A stretch of DNA of 64,000 bases from Gongronella butleri (GCA_025201375.1 JAIWZP010000004.1:496001-560000); one strand, 5' to 3'. Counted from the stretch's first letter, positions 1-11,978 are shown. Notes: generated by a model from the letters alone, not told the origin. Translations and numbers: made by a program.

Positions 1-3000
1 CTTTGCCCCGGAGGCACGATTCCCTGCTGCCGAGATCTCGAACGCAGGTCGCTCCAGAGTTCCCGACGCTCCAAGCACACTTGTCGAGCAAATCAATGCC
101 AAAAGTAATATAAAAAGCACATGAAGCCCATTGTTTTTATTTTTTTAAATGCAACACGCTTCCCGGTCGGTCCCTCCATACCTGACTTTTTGTTATTTGT
201 GCATAGACGGCCGCACCGCCAAGCAATTCGTTAAACATGCCATTGCCAGTGCGCTGCTCAAGCCTGAAAGCGAGCCGCAATGCGTCCCCGTTGCTCCGTC
301 GCCACGATACCATGGATTCCCCGATGGCGACGATGCTGGCGAAGAAAAAACCGAGCCATGCGAGCGTGCTGGTCAAGTTGGACGACGACAGCAGCAATGT
401 TGCGAGGCGCCAGAGCATGAGCACGCTGGATGACGAGGATGACACGGCATCGTATTTGACAGCCGGCGAGGAACTCGTGCCTCTGTCACCACTTCGACTC
501 AGCGCGAGCAGCAATAGCAGTGAGAGCAGCGAAAGCATGCACAGCGCGTCGTCGTCCGCGGACGACCGCCCTGAAAACGATCCTGAAAACGAAAACGATA
601 AAGGCGAGACAAACATGGGCGAGGTCGAGTCGGCGTTGCTCCAATGGAAACGCAAGTCGTTCTTGAGGCTTGCGCCAGCGTCGCAGGTCGCGTCAACAGC
701 TAATCTCGAGGATTGCTTTGCCGCCTTGTCCACGACAACCACGCTGTGGGCCAATGACGCCATCTTTGGCGATATGGAGCAGGTGCTGCGCCAGCCGACC
801 ATTCAGGAACGATGCCAGTACGCCGCAGACAGACTCTGGGCGGAAGATACCGCGTTTGTACCAAAACAGCAGGTCGCCATGTTCCTCGGCAAAAAGTAAA
901 AAAAAACCCAAAAAGTCGAAAAAAAATGCACGTCTCATCCCCCCTTTTTTTTAAACAAAAAAGCGAGTTGTTCCATCACACCGTGCGTCAATTATACCTT
1001 GCCAAGTTTGATTTTGCCAACCAGCGACTAGACGACGCGTTCAGGTACACATTTTTTTTTTTTTTTTTTTTTTTGCGACAATTGGGGTTGTAATTGACTT
1101 TTTTTTTTTTTTAAAAAAAAAGATGCCTCTGCTCCAAAGTGTACCTCAAGGCAGAGGCGCAGGAGATCGATCGCATCTTGGAGGCGTTTGCCGTGCGGTT
1201 CCACGCATGTAATCAGGCGTCGCGGCTCTTGTACAACGCGGGTAAGCCCGTAAAAATAATTCAAATACGCGCGGCCCAAACAAAGCGATCTCGCGCGACG
1301 CTTACCTGTTTGGTTAGATGTTGTTTACGCGATTGTGTATTCACTGATGCTGCTGAACACGGATTTGCACATTGCACCGGGGCATGCGCGCATGACCAAG
1401 GCGCATTTTTGTGAAAACACCATGAGCACGATCCTGCACAACATGAAGAGCGAACAATTAGCCTATTTGCCCGGCGGCCTGACGCTCTGGAAGCAGGATA
1501 TGCTGCAACATCTCAAGGTGAGGTCACGTCCCAAAAAAAGGGGGGGGGGAGAAAAGACGGCAAAATGCATGTTTCACAGGGAAAAAAGGAAAAACGCTCG
1601 CTTCAATGGCGCAATGGCACGCGTGTCAATGGGGCGCGCGGCCGACGATTGCGCGCTTTTGCTTTTATTATCATGTTTGCAGATTTTTTTTCTCACTCTT
1701 TACACTTGCACCGCTTTTAGGACTTGTACCAATCCGTCAAGGTCCAAGGCATCTTGCAGCCCAGCACGGGCAAAAAGAGCTCGCGGCTGCTCCAATTGCC
1801 ACGGATGAGCACTTTCAAGCTGGTTGCACAGGTGGGGGCGGGGGGTGGTGATACATGTTCACTGGGACGAAAAGATAAGCAAGGAGGGACCAACTCTATT
1901 TTTTTGTTTGTTTTTTTTTCCTTTGTACCATAGAGCAGTGGTGGCGATCTCACGAGTGACGTTGGTGCGAGGTGGATGCCTTCTTCACATGCGACGAGCA
2001 GCATCCAGCAGGGCATCCATGTGCCGGCCATGGAGGGTCATGTGCGCTTCCGACCCCTGGACAGCCATCCTCATGGCCAACAAGGCAAGGATTGGGCCAA
2101 TGGCTTTCTGGTCATGAAACGTGGCTGCCTGCGCCTGACGCAAGAAAAGACTCTCAGCAAGTTGACCAGTATTGTAAGATCATGAAAAAAAAGAATACGA
2201 GGGGCGCGCTCTTTTCTGTGCATTTTATTTTGCATGTTCCATGTTGCATGTTGCATGTTGCATTTTACCCATGGCCCGTGGTCGACCCCATTGGCATCGA
2301 TCGCAGGGTGGCACGAGAAAAAGATGGGCCGCATCTGCAGACAAAAAAAAAAAAAAAGGACGGGAGGGGCCGTGAGTTTTGCTTGCCAGGAGAAGCGAGA
2401 GGGCCGTGAAACGCGTGTCATTTTCAATTGACGATGGAACACCCTTTTGACTTTTTAGATAAGGCCAGCCAATCAGCGCGGCCATGCGGATTCTGCGTGG
2501 GAAATTGACCTGACACACGGTTTTTTGGCACATGGCCACGGCTCGCCGCGATTTGAGCTGCACCTGAATCATCAGGAGGACAAGGACAAGGCCATTGCTG
2601 CTGCGCTTGAGGTGGAATGCGCGGATGCTGCTAAAGTTGACGCGTGGATGGCATGCCTGTGGTTCTGGATGGCCATGGTCTCGAAAAAGCCACTGCAGGC
2701 GCCCGTCAGCAGCGTCATTTATGGCTGGGAGGTCGATGCCGAAGAATTGGACGCGTGCACCTTGTCGCCATGGCATCCGCCGGCCGTCCTCCAGCAATTG
2801 GGCACCGCCAAAGACGACGTCTTGTCCCTCGACCATCAAATCGACTGGATCAAGGCGGAATTGCGCGATTTGACACGCGACCACGCGCACCATGCCCAGC
2901 TCTTTTCACGCATTATGCAGGTACAGTAGGATATACAAAATCACCTCCATTTCAAACAAAAAAAGAAGCCGTGGCAAAAAAAAAAAAAAAATATAGGGCT

Positions 3001-3327
3001 TCCCCCATTGTTGCCACGAGGGACACGAAAAAGCGAGGATCGGAGGCGAGAAATCGGGCGGATGAGCGTGGGGTTACACACACTCATTCACCCTGCTGGC
3101 TCTTTTTTTTTTTTTTTCAGTTGCCATCTCGATTGCACGTCAAGAGGACAATGATCGTGACCAACTGGCACGAAAAGAACACATACCTGATTCAGCAGTT
3201 GGACAAGTACAAGCACTATTTGCGGGCCATCGAGGCATACGACAGCCAGCGGCGGCTACTTTGCATTGCCGAGGATGATTTTTTAAACGAGATTCATGAT
3301 TTGTTCAAGGAGATTGGCCGACAATAA
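1..3327 (+). CDS. Sec7-PH Arf guanine nucleotide exchange factor, EFA6/PSD-like (5' end uncertain)
   Basis: This protein should load GTP on an Arf/Arf6-type GTPase at a membrane. Exons: ..895, 964-1044, 1123-1241, 1318-1517, 1721-1831, 1934-2173, 2459-2920, 3121-3327; frame is kept throughout. A disordered Ser/Asp-rich N-terminus precedes a Sec7 domain starting near the residues DRLWAEDTAFVP. Both Sec7 signatures are visible: AEAQEIDR, holding the catalytic glutamate finger, and SLMLLNTDLH. A PH domain spans exons 6-7 (FLVMKRGCLRL ... DAWMACLWFWMAM) and a helical, coiled-coil-like tail ends the protein. The Sec7-PH-coil order is that of EFA6/PSD and yeast Syt1-type exchange factors. The first in-frame ATG of the long exon is 237 (692 aa). 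Bases 2-104 also read open and end at a possible donor, which could join near 250, so an upstream exon beyond the window is likely. An AATAAA overlaps the stop. Confidence 0.85.
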
Positions 3328-4248
3328 ATGATTTGTCAAGAGCATCAAGTGTCCGTGGCAACGAAAAACAAAAAAAACAAGAGCTATAATTGTGGAGCGA
3401 ATTGGGCGATGCGTTTCCCACGCACCCAAAAGAGGCAGGTCCAATGGCTTCGGCTTCGGGTGGAGCAGCTGAAAAAGGGGAGGAGGGCTTCTTATCTTGC
3501 TTCCCGACGAAAAAGCGGTCTGGCAGAAAACAGGGCCAACGTCAAATCACATTGGCTGGTCTTATCAGTCGGCCCCTTTTGGCAATTGACTTCACAGGCC
3601 CATTATTTGCCGATCAAATCAAGGAGCCGCGCTCTTTTGGGCGCCTGGCCTCTCCGTCGCCCCCATCAACCCAAGGCTTGCATTTTCCGACTCTATAAAA
3701 AAAAGTCTTAAATAATCAAAAAACACCGCTCATCAGCGCGTTGAAATGGGCTTCTTCACGAGCACACTGGTAAAGAAAAAGCAACTAAAAAGCGCATTGA
3801 CACTATCATTGCAAAGAGAGAGAGAGAAAGGGAGAGTGCAAAAAAAAGTGGGCAGGATGTGACCTAGCGAGACCTTGGGAGAATAAAAAATATTCTCATG
3901 TGATTACATAGATCAAACCCTGATTGCATCTTATCAAAGCCAAATACGGGGGGGGGGGGAGGACAACCTTGGAGAGGTAAGTGGGGGACGCGGCCCAGCA
4001 GGTGTATTTTTTTTTTTTTGCATGTCGTAAGAGAGATTCAAAGTGGACGAGACAGCCAATCATTTTGCACTCCGGGCAAGATAAGACGAGAGTACAAAAA
4101 GAGAGCACCTCCACACCTTTTTATTTTTTTCTTGCTTCTTTTTTTCTTGTTCCTTTTTTGTTCCTTTTCTTTGTTGCATTCTTCTTTTTCTCCTCCCTCC
4201 TCTCTTGTCGCTTTTTTCTTTCTTTTTTTTCTTCTTCTTTTATAATAC
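3328..4248. other. Intergenic region with 5' pyrimidine tract of the CSL gene
   Basis: No gene is supported here. A TATA-like CTATAAAA lies near 3694 and a short GA repeat near 3813-3835. From about 4112 to 4240 the plus strand is almost pure T/C, ending in TTTTATAATAC directly before the ATG at 4249. This is probably promoter and 5' leader of the CSL gene. Confidence 0.5.
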
Positions 4249-6225
4249 ATGGAACACGAGTCACCCATTGTATCACAACAAGTGTTTGGATCGAGTAAAA
4301 AGCTACAATTTGTCTCCATGTCGTCGATGCGTTCTCGTTTGACCGCGATGGACGAGGCAAAGCCAATTCAGCTGCCATCGCCGCCTCCTTCTTGTACAGC
4401 CAAGCGTCACATGTCGATCGAATCGATGCTCACGACTAATGGCGACGACGAAAATGACGCGTTGTCGCGTCATAACCAGCGCAAACGCCCTTGGGAAGAC
4501 AATGCGCCCGTCAGCAACAAAATGCCTCGTTACACGACGCCCTTGTCGCCTCCTCCTTCTTCGGCGGCGGCGCCTGTTCATGGCAGCAGCTCCAAGATGA
4601 CCGTCACCTGCTACCACGCCATTGTCGCACAGAAATCGTATGGTTCTGAAAAGCGATTCTTGTGCCCGCCACCCATGGTTCAATTGCAACCAAATGAGCC
4701 GCATGCGCAGCCATACAAGCAACAATTGCCCCTGGTGTCCATGTCGGTGGTTGCCGAGCATCAAGGCAGGCCCGTCGAGCAGCACGGGTACGTGTCCGAC
4801 CAGCAAAACATCAGTTTCAAGTATTTGCACGTGACCGGCAGCGCCAAGACGAAGCATTTTGCATTGAAGCTGAATTTGGCCCACGGCATGGCGCACGCGG
4901 CATTTGCGTCGTTTTTCTCCAATCCCATCAGCATCATTTCCAAGCCGAGCAAAAAGACAGCCAAGGCTCGCAACATTTCCACGTGCATTTTTGCCACCTC
5001 CAAAGTGTCGTTGTTTAATCGCATCAATTCGCAGACGGTGCGCACAAAATACCTGACGACCTGCGACCAAACGGGCCAATTGTGCGCGAAAAACACGTCG
5101 TGGGCCGCTTTTGACATTGAGCTTGTGAAATCGGCGCCTGCATCGCCTCCATCCTTGACCAGCCATCAATACCATTACCACCATTTGCACCAGCCATCCG
5201 TCAGCGCCTCTGGCCCTCCCCTCACGTACGGCTCCGAGATCATTCTCAAGCACACCGAGTCGGGCATTGCCACGCCGGCCGTCATCATCCGCAAAGTCGA
5301 CAAGAACATCATTGCAACCGACGCGTCGGGCCCCGTCAGCCAAATGCAAAAAGTCGCGCTCCAAGTCGCGTCCTCAGTTGGTCAACCGCATCCTGTCTTT
5401 TTGAGCGCCAATGGCCAATTGATCCAGCCCGACACACCCGAATTGGCCCAACAACAGCAACAACAACAACAACATGATGCCACGGCCGCTGCTGCTGCTG
5501 CCGCTGCTGCCAATGCCAGCACGTGGCTCGATTATAGCCCCGCAACCGCCAATGCGCAAGGCGACCACATTGTCAATGATCACTTGTGCTGGACCATTGT
5601 CGGCATTGCCAAATTCGAATACACCGTCGATACCCCCGTGTTGGACGCCTTCCACGCGCACTCGCAGCCTGTGTCCATGACGCACGCGCCCATCCTGCCA
5701 ACGTCGCCTGCTCCCACCGTCAGCAGCAGTGTCAGCAGCAACAGCACGCCTTCATCACCCACATTTCACCCACACCATCACCCCTCCCCGCCTCCCTCGC
5801 CTCCTCGCACCATCATGCCGCTACCCATGATCACAAGCGTCGAGTACAAGATGCAGCAGCACCAATTGCACATCAGTGGCCGCCACCTGACTCAATGGTC
5901 CTCGCAAACCCACCAACAAACATCGCTTTTGGCCTTTTGGCTCGGTGGCACGCATCATCCTTTGCATTGCGTGCCCTATACCCCGTCCGAAACAAATGGC
6001 CTGATGCAATTGACACTCACACTGCCACCCACACAAGATTTGCTCATCGCCCACCATGATCTGCTGGTCAATCACCCCAATGGCGAGCGCACCATGGAAT
6101 TGCCCCTGCTTATGGTCCGCAAGGACAATACCGTCTACCACTCGGGCAAGGCCGCCGTCTGCCACATCAAACCCAATGGCGACACATGCTGGTCCGTCTT
6201 GGATGTCTCGGTTAAAAAGCCATAA
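4249..6225 (+). CDS. CSL-family (CBF1/Su(H)/LAG-1) transcription factor
   Basis: This is a sequence-specific nuclear DNA-binding protein of the CSL family, the family of RBP-J and fission yeast Cbf11/Cbf12. The gene is one 658-codon exon. The N-terminal Rel-like domain begins near residue 120 with the family signature QKSYGSEKRFLCPPP. It continues with SKPSKKTAKARN and KVSLFNRINSQTVRTKYL, the conserved DNA-contacting stretch. The beta-trefoil domain follows (YGSEIILKHTESGIATPAV, IRKVDKN, PVSQMQKVAL, LCWTIVGIAKFEYT), and an IPT/TIG domain lies in the last 120 residues (PLPMITSVEY onward). Low-complexity insertions split the domains: a His/Ser/Pro stretch, a poly-Q/poly-A tract at 5447-5520 and a Ser/Pro/His linker at 5690-5820. 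Fungi lack Notch, so the role is Notch-independent; fission yeast relatives act in cell cycle, adhesion and lipid genes. Confidence 0.93.
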   Translation: MEHESPIVSQQVFGSSKKLQFVSMSSMRSRLTAMDEAKPIQLPSPPPSCTAKRHMSIESMLTTNGDDENDALSRHNQRKRPWEDNAPVSNKMPRYTTPLSPPPSSAAAPVHGSSSKMTVTCYHAIVAQKSYGSEKRFLCPPPMVQLQPNEPHAQPYKQQLPLVSMSVVAEHQGRPVEQHGYVSDQQNISFKYLHVTGSAKTKHFALKLNLAHGMAHAAFASFFSNPISIISKPSKKTAKARNISTCIFATSKVSLFNRINSQTVRTKYLTTCDQTGQLCAKNTSWAAFDIELVKSAPASPPSLTSHQYHYHHLHQPSVSASGPPLTYGSEIILKHTESGIATPAVIIRKVDKNIIATDASGPVSQMQKVALQVASSVGQPHPVFLSANGQLIQPDTPELAQQQQQQQQHDATAAAAAAAAANASTWLDYSPATANAQGDHIVNDHLCWTIVGIAKFEYTVDTPVLDAFHAHSQPVSMTHAPILPTSPAPTVSSSVSSNSTPSSPTFHPHHHPSPPPSPPRTIMPLPMITSVEYKMQQHQLHISGRHLTQWSSQTHQQTSLLAFWLGGTHHPLHCVPYTPSETNGLMQLTLTLPPTQDLLIAHHDLLVNHPNGERTMELPLLMVRKDNTVYHSGKAAVCHIKPNGDTCWSVLDVSVKKP

Positions 6226-6664
6226 TCACCTCGTTTTTCCTTTTGTCTCTCTCTTTTCCTCTGTATATGAACCCTTTGTATTATATTGCCCTATGAAATC
6301 ACTCGTTTTTTTTTTTAATCTGTACATGCTCTGAAAATAAAAAAAAGCCTCTCCCCCTTCATTCATTCTCTCTGTTTTTGCTTTTTTCGTGTCTTTTTCC
6401 GCTTTTTTTGCCCATTGCCTTGTTGGGGGTCAAGGAAAAAGGAGGTTGGCCCCATGTCTGTGTGCTTTTGTGTGTGCGACGACCCGTGTTTGTGCGTCTG
6501 TCAAATTGACAGGTTTTGGGTTTCTCTTTTTTTTTATTTTTTGCGCCAAATCTCCCACGACGGGAATTTCGCCGCTGATCCCCCTTTACCTTTTTACTCT
6601 CTTTTTTTTTTTCTCTCTTTTTTTTTTTCTCTCTTTTTTTTTTTTTCTTTTTTTCCATCCACTT
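6226..6664. promoter_or_regulatory. Intergenic spacer with CT-repeat leader
   Basis: This 439-bp gap separates the CSL stop from the next start codon. An AATAAA-like poly(A) signal lies at 6334-6341, presumably for the CSL transcript. Bases 6598-6655 form three T/CTCTC blocks directly upstream of the ATG at 6665, matching the pyrimidine leaders seen before other genes here. Confidence 0.4.
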
Positions 6665-8643
6665 ATGTTTGAACCGTACCGAGGGCCAGACACACTTGGG
6701 CCCTCGCTACCGAAATTAAAAAGTCGGTCGCTGTCGGGGTCCAAGAAAAAGAAAAAAGTGGCCAAGCGACTTGCTGCCGCGGCGGCGGCGGCGGCTGACG
6801 TGTCGACGACGGTGCCATGGGGGACGTCGGCGACGCTGGCACGAAGGGCGTCGACGTCTGCGGCCGGTAAGCGAGTCATTGCGCGCAAGGCGTCCTTGCC
6901 GTCGTCGACTCGCAAATTCGTGGCCAAGCGCGCATCCACGGCCCCCAGCCATTCTTCAACCACACTCACGCATACGTCGCCCACGAAAAAGACAAAAACG
7001 AAGCGACGGTTCCAGCGGCATAAAAGGCGCCAGGCATCGTTGGCCGCCGTGTCCTCTTCCATGGGGTTGCCATCATCACAACAACACGACATGTTTGTCT
7101 CGCCAATGGCGGCCATTTTTACTCCTTCATTTGCCCCGGACACCCTGGACACGTTTTGTTTCCATTGGCCTGACATGCACTGCTACATCCTCATCCGCAT
7201 CTTGGACACGACCATCGCCCTTTTGCCCGTCCGTAATCGCCTCGCCTTTTTGTACTTTTGCCGCGCCCCACGTCCACGCAAGCCAAGCTTCCAATTGCCC
7301 GCCAATGCAGCCATTGCCCAGCCACGACGCATACAGACCATGTTCCAGTCGTGGAAACACACACTCGCCTTTAATGACTCATCGACATCGTCTTTATCGT
7401 CGACATCCGACTCCACTGGCCATCCAATCCATGATTCCAACGATTGGGCCGTCAATGCACGCACCAATGGCCACCCAGACCCGGCATTGCCTTTGCAGGA
7501 CCCAAGAAAAGCGGTCAAAAAGCGGGTGGATACGCCAATTGGATCAATTGGACCAAATGGACCCGAGAACGCGTCAAACGCGTCATCGACCCTCGAAAAG
7601 GATGCAAGTCCACGTGCTTCAGTGTCTCCTGCATCGTCGGCGTCACGGTCCGCGTCCATGCCGGCGCCATCGCCTTTGCCACGTCCATCTTACTATCATC
7701 CACGACCAAATCCGCATCATTCACCTCATCCTTCCCCGGAACACCATCAGAAGCATCATCATCACCACAGCCACCACCGCCACGTGCGCCACCAATCGTC
7801 CCTCGCGTCCATGGACACCCAGGAAAACGAGGTCACACTCATGGACTTGCTGCAAGATCAGCCGCCAAATGCATGCTGGATTCATGCACCTTGCCGTCTT
7901 GCTCCTGCCCCTGTCCCTTTTGCCCCATCGACCGCCACCGACGAGTCCGCCAACAATTTCATTGTCCTCACCACAAAACACACCACATTGACCCTAAAGG
8001 CACGCTGCAATGCCGAAAAAAAGACATTCCTCCATCTCTTTCGCTTAAATCACCAAACAAACGCTGTCCGCGCCGCCACCGCCACCGCCATCGACAATGC
8101 AAAACCAAAGGCCACCAGGTAACGTGTTTCCGGGAAAAAAAAAAGGAGTACGAGGCACAAGGGCTCAATTTTTTTTTCTAAAATGGTAGCCCGCAGGACC
8201 TGTTTGCACTGTGGTCGCAGCGCAACGAGGCGCTGGAAAGGCAGATTTCGCGCATGATGGCCAAGGTCGAGCAACACAAGGAAGAGATGGCCAAGTACAA
8301 GCAATTGGATGACGACTTGGAGGACAGGGTGCAAGAGACGCTTGAAATGATGCTCATGCAAAAGGACCAGCATGCCGATTTCGCCGAGATGGCCGACTCG
8401 GCCGTGGCCGTGTACAAGCAGCTCAAAAAGCACGACAAGCACTTTGACGACATGCGTCGCAGGCTCGCGCGCATCGGCGGTCGTGGGTCCATGGCATGGA
8501 TCATGCAGAGCGCAAGCGAGCAATTCGACAAGTTCCGCGAATTGCAGCGCTCCACCATGCTCTTTGAACAGGTGTCCCTCTCCGCGGGCTTGGGGCTCGT
8601 TGGCATCGTCGTTGTCTTGCTCGCCTGGTACAACCTCCGCTGA
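6665..8643 (+). CDS. Tail-anchored coiled-coil protein with possible PH-like segment
   Basis: I do not recognise the family. The model joins 6665-8118 to 8190-8643 (635 aa). The ATG at 6665 directly follows a pyrimidine tract; the same frame is open further upstream but encodes low-complexity residues there. The N-terminus is rich in Lys, Arg, Ser and Ala, with a basic alanine-run segment. The middle is Ser/Pro/His-rich with a (HHHS)-like cluster near 7760. A segment in the last part of exon 1 (NNFIVLTTKHTTLTLKA followed by an EKKTFLHLF helix) resembles the end of a PH domain. Exon 2 encodes about 115 residues of charged helix, likely coiled coil, then one hydrophobic segment (AGLGLVGIVVVLLAWY) and three final residues. 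This topology predicts a C-tail-anchored membrane protein facing the cytosol. It is convergent with the NUFIP1 homologue, with a 170-bp gap. Confidence 0.7.
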
Positions 8644-8813
8644 AAAGAATGAAAACAACACCATTGGCTTTGATACCCCCTCCATTTTTTTTAATTCTTT
8701 TTTTCTTTTTCCTGCTCTACTTTGCTCATCCGTCATCGTAATCGTCATTTCCATATGTATAACGCACATGTCATCATAAATAATGAATACTTGCAATCAA
8801 CATGTTTTTTTTT

Positions 8814-10437
8814 TTATTGAATGGCGTCCGTGGAGGCTTGTTCCGTGGCCGACGCTATACTGGAAGCTTCCTGTTCATTGTCAATGACGCTGATCTTGGG
8901 CAAAGGGTCGCTTTTCGTCTCATTGTTTCCAGGATCCGCGGTGGTGCTGGCCACAGGGGTGCTGCCAATACCAAAGAATTGTTTTTCAGAAATGTAGCGC
9001 AGACATTGCAAGATGACGCTTGTCTCGTTGCGGATCTCGTCCTCGAGAAGTAAGCGGAGTAATTGCGGCCGCTTGCGGAACGTGTCGACGCGTCCAGACG
9101 CGGGTTGCTATTTTTTTTTTTTTTTTTTGTAAAAAAAAAATCAAAAATATACGACGTGAGTCCTTTTTGTCTCTTCTCTACTTTTCCCCCACCCGGCCCA
9201 TTCTTTTGCTCTTACCTTGGCTGGCCGCTCATGGGAGAAGCGGCAATTCTTGCCATGGCGGCATTGGCCGCGCATAAAGTACTTGCAGATGAGCTTGCGT
9301 GGGGTATCTTGTTGTTCAGGCAGCTTGCCCATGGCATTCGGATCCTTTGATGTAATGGCATCGGCATCAAAGTCCATGGTGTCGTCGTCATTGTCATTAT
9401 CATTGTCGTCGTCATCCGAGGCCACATAATCCACCAATCCCGCAGGCGCGGCGACCGTGGGCGTCTTTTGTGTGTTTTTCGCCTCTTTTGTCGACAATGG
9501 CTCGGTGCGGCGGCGCTTGTTGGCACGCAGCGGCAATTCGCCACGCGCGGCGCGATCGGCAGCCTCGCGTTCCTTTAAAGTGGAAGAATAGGCCAGAATG
9601 AGCTAATTTTTTCTTTTTTTTTTTTCTTCTTTTTTTTTTTCTTTTTTTTCTTACTTTGCGCTCCACATTGGCGGCCGAGGGCCAATTCTTCTTTCTGGCT
9701 TGGATCCACGCGTCGATTTCTTGCTGTGTCTTTAATTTTGGCGCGCCGGCAGGCACGATGCCGTCTTGCTTCTTTTTGGGCAAATTGCCGACACCATGTT
9801 TTTCGGCCAAATGGTTCGTCATGCACACGGGGATCGCCTGGTAGTCGCATTGCTCGCACTTGATATGTTGCTTGCAATGCTGCTGGTACGCCAGGTCGCT
9901 CTTGTACCAACGGTCGCAGCATGTCCGCCCCTTTGGCTGCTGCGCTTCAATGTCGTCGTATGCAACCACCTTTCTGGCCGCCGAAGAGGGCGCGCCAATG
10001 GCCTGCTGCTGCTGCTGCTGAAGCTGCTGCTGCTGCTGCTGTTCATTGACAGGCGCGGGAGGCGCAGGCATGTATCCATAGCCTGCTCCGTGTGGCGTGG
10101 GCGCGTTGTATTGCTGCTGGTAGGGTGAATACGCGGAAGATTGCGGGTACATCTGTTGCGGAAAAGGCGCATAAGGCTGTGAATAATCATTTTGATGGAA
10201 ATCGCGTTGATAGGCCTGTGGTGGTGGTTGAAAAGCCTGCTGATACGGCGGCGCGTGCGAATTCAATGCTTGCGACATCGCGGCCGCCGCCAATGAGCCC
10301 ATTTGCTGCCGCTGCTGATTCTGCTGTTGCAGGTGCTGCAACCCCGCTGGCAGCGCTTGCTCAGGCGCTGCCCCTGGCAACGTCGGCCGCTGCGCTGGCG
10401 GCTGCCACGTCGAAGGGACTTGCCAGTGGTAGCTCAT
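8814..10437 (-). CDS. NUFIP1 homologue (box C/D snoRNP assembly factor)
   Basis: Exons on the minus strand are 10437-9655, 9572-9216 and 9107-8814 (477 aa). The N-terminal 150 residues are Gln/Pro/Tyr-rich with poly-Q. A C2H2-type finger follows (CCDRWYKSDLAYQQHCKQH, then CEQCDY). The NUFIP1 signature comes next: EIDAWIQARKKNWPS followed by NVERK. After an acidic Asp/Asn stretch there is a CCCH finger (CKYFMRGQCRHGKNCRFSH). The third exon ends in RKRPQLLRLLLEDEIRNE and CLRYISEKQFF, which matches the conserved C-terminal part of the family. NUFIP1 and yeast Rsa1 bridge the R2TP/HSP90 chaperone to snoRNP core proteins in the nucleus; that role is inferred from the family. Splices are in frame and both introns are pyrimidine-rich. 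Confidence 0.88.
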
Positions 10438-10621
10438 AGCAAGGATCTAATAAAGAAAAAGAAAAAAAAAACAAGAGCGACAAAAAAAAAAAAAAGAAAA
10501 GGGCGCATGAAGGCTTTTGAATCCCAATATTTCAAAACTTCAGGCCCCGCTCGACACTTCTCATTTTCCCTCCCTTTTCTCCCATTTTCTCCAACTTGCA
10601 CCCTTTTTCTCGCCCCCTCCA
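10438..10621. promoter_or_regulatory. Divergent promoter between NUFIP1 and BCL7-like genes
   Basis: Only 184 bp separate two start codons that point away from each other. It contains A-rich tracts near 10457-10498 and a pyrimidine-rich stretch at 10560-10620 before the BCL7-like ATG. The short distance implies a shared bidirectional promoter. Confidence 0.55.
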
Positions 10622-11978
10622 ATGTCTGTCACCAGCCGCTACCGTGAACGGAAATACAACGTGTCCGACAACGACCGTCTGTCCCGGATACTCTCACAAC
10701 CTGTTCAAGCATGGTATGTTGCTTTTTTTCACTGTTTTATCTTTTGAAGGCTTGTTTGAACACGCATTTTGTTGTTTTTCTTTCAACAGGGAGAAGAAGT
10801 GGGCGCCTAGCGCACGATCCAAGACGTTCCAAGTGCACAAGTGGGTCAAGTGTAAGTTGTTTGCCACGAATGGAAGCGACATTGCATAGATTGACTCGAT
10901 TTTGGGGGCAATTTTAGCCGACCGCACCATTGTGTTCGAGGACGACGACGACGACCAAGACATGTCTGCGACTGACAGGGTAAATAAAGAGGGAGAGACG
11001 GGGAAGGGGGCAATTAAACGCGTCAATTGGGCGTTTGGGGCTAACACGATCGAGATTTCATAGGAAACCAGCGTCGCGCAAGATGATTCGGCCATGGATG
11101 TCGATCAAGAGCCCAAGGCTGCCTACGTCGATTCGACAGCCCTGCAGCAGCTGCAGCAGGAGCAACAGCAGCAGCAGCAACAACAACAGGAGGTGGCCAC
11201 CGCGGGCCATGAGGATGGTTTGGCCGCGTCCATGACCACGCAAGACGCGCAGCACGAGATCAAGGCTGAACCCGCGTCGGCTCGCTCGCCAGTCGCGCCA
11301 ATGCCGTCGTCGACGACACCTACGATGACGACGGAGGCCGCGCCAGTGGTGGCGGTCAACAAGCAGGTGTCGTCGCTGATGGAGGAAGAGGACGACAGCC
11401 GCACGCCGACGCCCAAGCTTTCGGACGTGTCGGACGCGGACCCCGACGCGATGCTGGACGACGACGACGACGATGACAAGAGCAACGACCTCAACGACGC
11501 GTCCCAGCACCCGGCCTACGCCCCGCACGTCCATCCACGCCTCACCGACGACGAGCAAATCGACTCGCTCGCCACATCCGAACAAACATCCACCGTTGCA
11601 ACACCACAAACAGACTCGTTCGCTCCTTCCGCAGCATCCTCACAACCACCGCTCGGACACAGCCAAACCGGCCAAATCGATCATAATGAGCAAATCGATC
11701 CAATTGACCAAAATGAGCAAAGCGAGCAAAATGACCAGGATCCGCCCTCCCCCGTCGCATCGCAAATGCATCACCATCATGTCGACCCTGTCGCCGCTCC
11801 AGCTCCCGCGGCCCCTGTCGAACAGGCTGCGCCATCTCCCCCAGAGCCGGAAATCGCCGCCATCGCGCAGCCCGCACCTGAACAGCCCCTCCAGCCGATA
11901 CCAACCACCGCCACGCCAACCACAGACACCGATGTGCCCATGGCCGAAAGCCAAAACGAGCACCAACCTACCCCCTGA
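10622..11978 (+). CDS. BCL7-like protein (putative SWI/SNF accessory subunit)
   Basis: Exons are 10622-10713, 10790-10851, 10918-10979 and 11064-11978 (376 aa). The short N-terminal exons splice to a segment reading SRILSQPVQAWEKKWAP followed by KTFQVHKWVK. This resembles the BCL7 N-terminal domain, whose core is a W-E-K-K-W motif and then a strand ending in KWVP. BCL7 proteins are accessory subunits of animal SWI/SNF (BAF) complexes that contact the nucleosome. The rest of the protein is acidic and disordered: an Asp run directly after the domain, poly-Q at 11140-11190, a second Asp run near 11458-11475, and repeated I-D-x-N-E-Q units at 11680-11740. Loss of frame does not occur at any splice. 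The functional assignment rests on about 45 residues, so it is less certain than for its neighbours. It shares a 184-bp divergent promoter with NUFIP1. Confidence 0.68.

Noticed and set aside
4303..5364. Long minus-strand open frame (353 codons) opposite the CSL gene
   Set aside because: It is the antisense shadow of a strongly conserved CSL coding region; its product is Arg/Gly-rich without any domain.
6389..6664. N-terminal extension of the tail-anchored protein frame
   Set aside because: It encodes poly-Phe/Leu from a T-rich leader; the ATG at 6665 follows the tract as at other genes.
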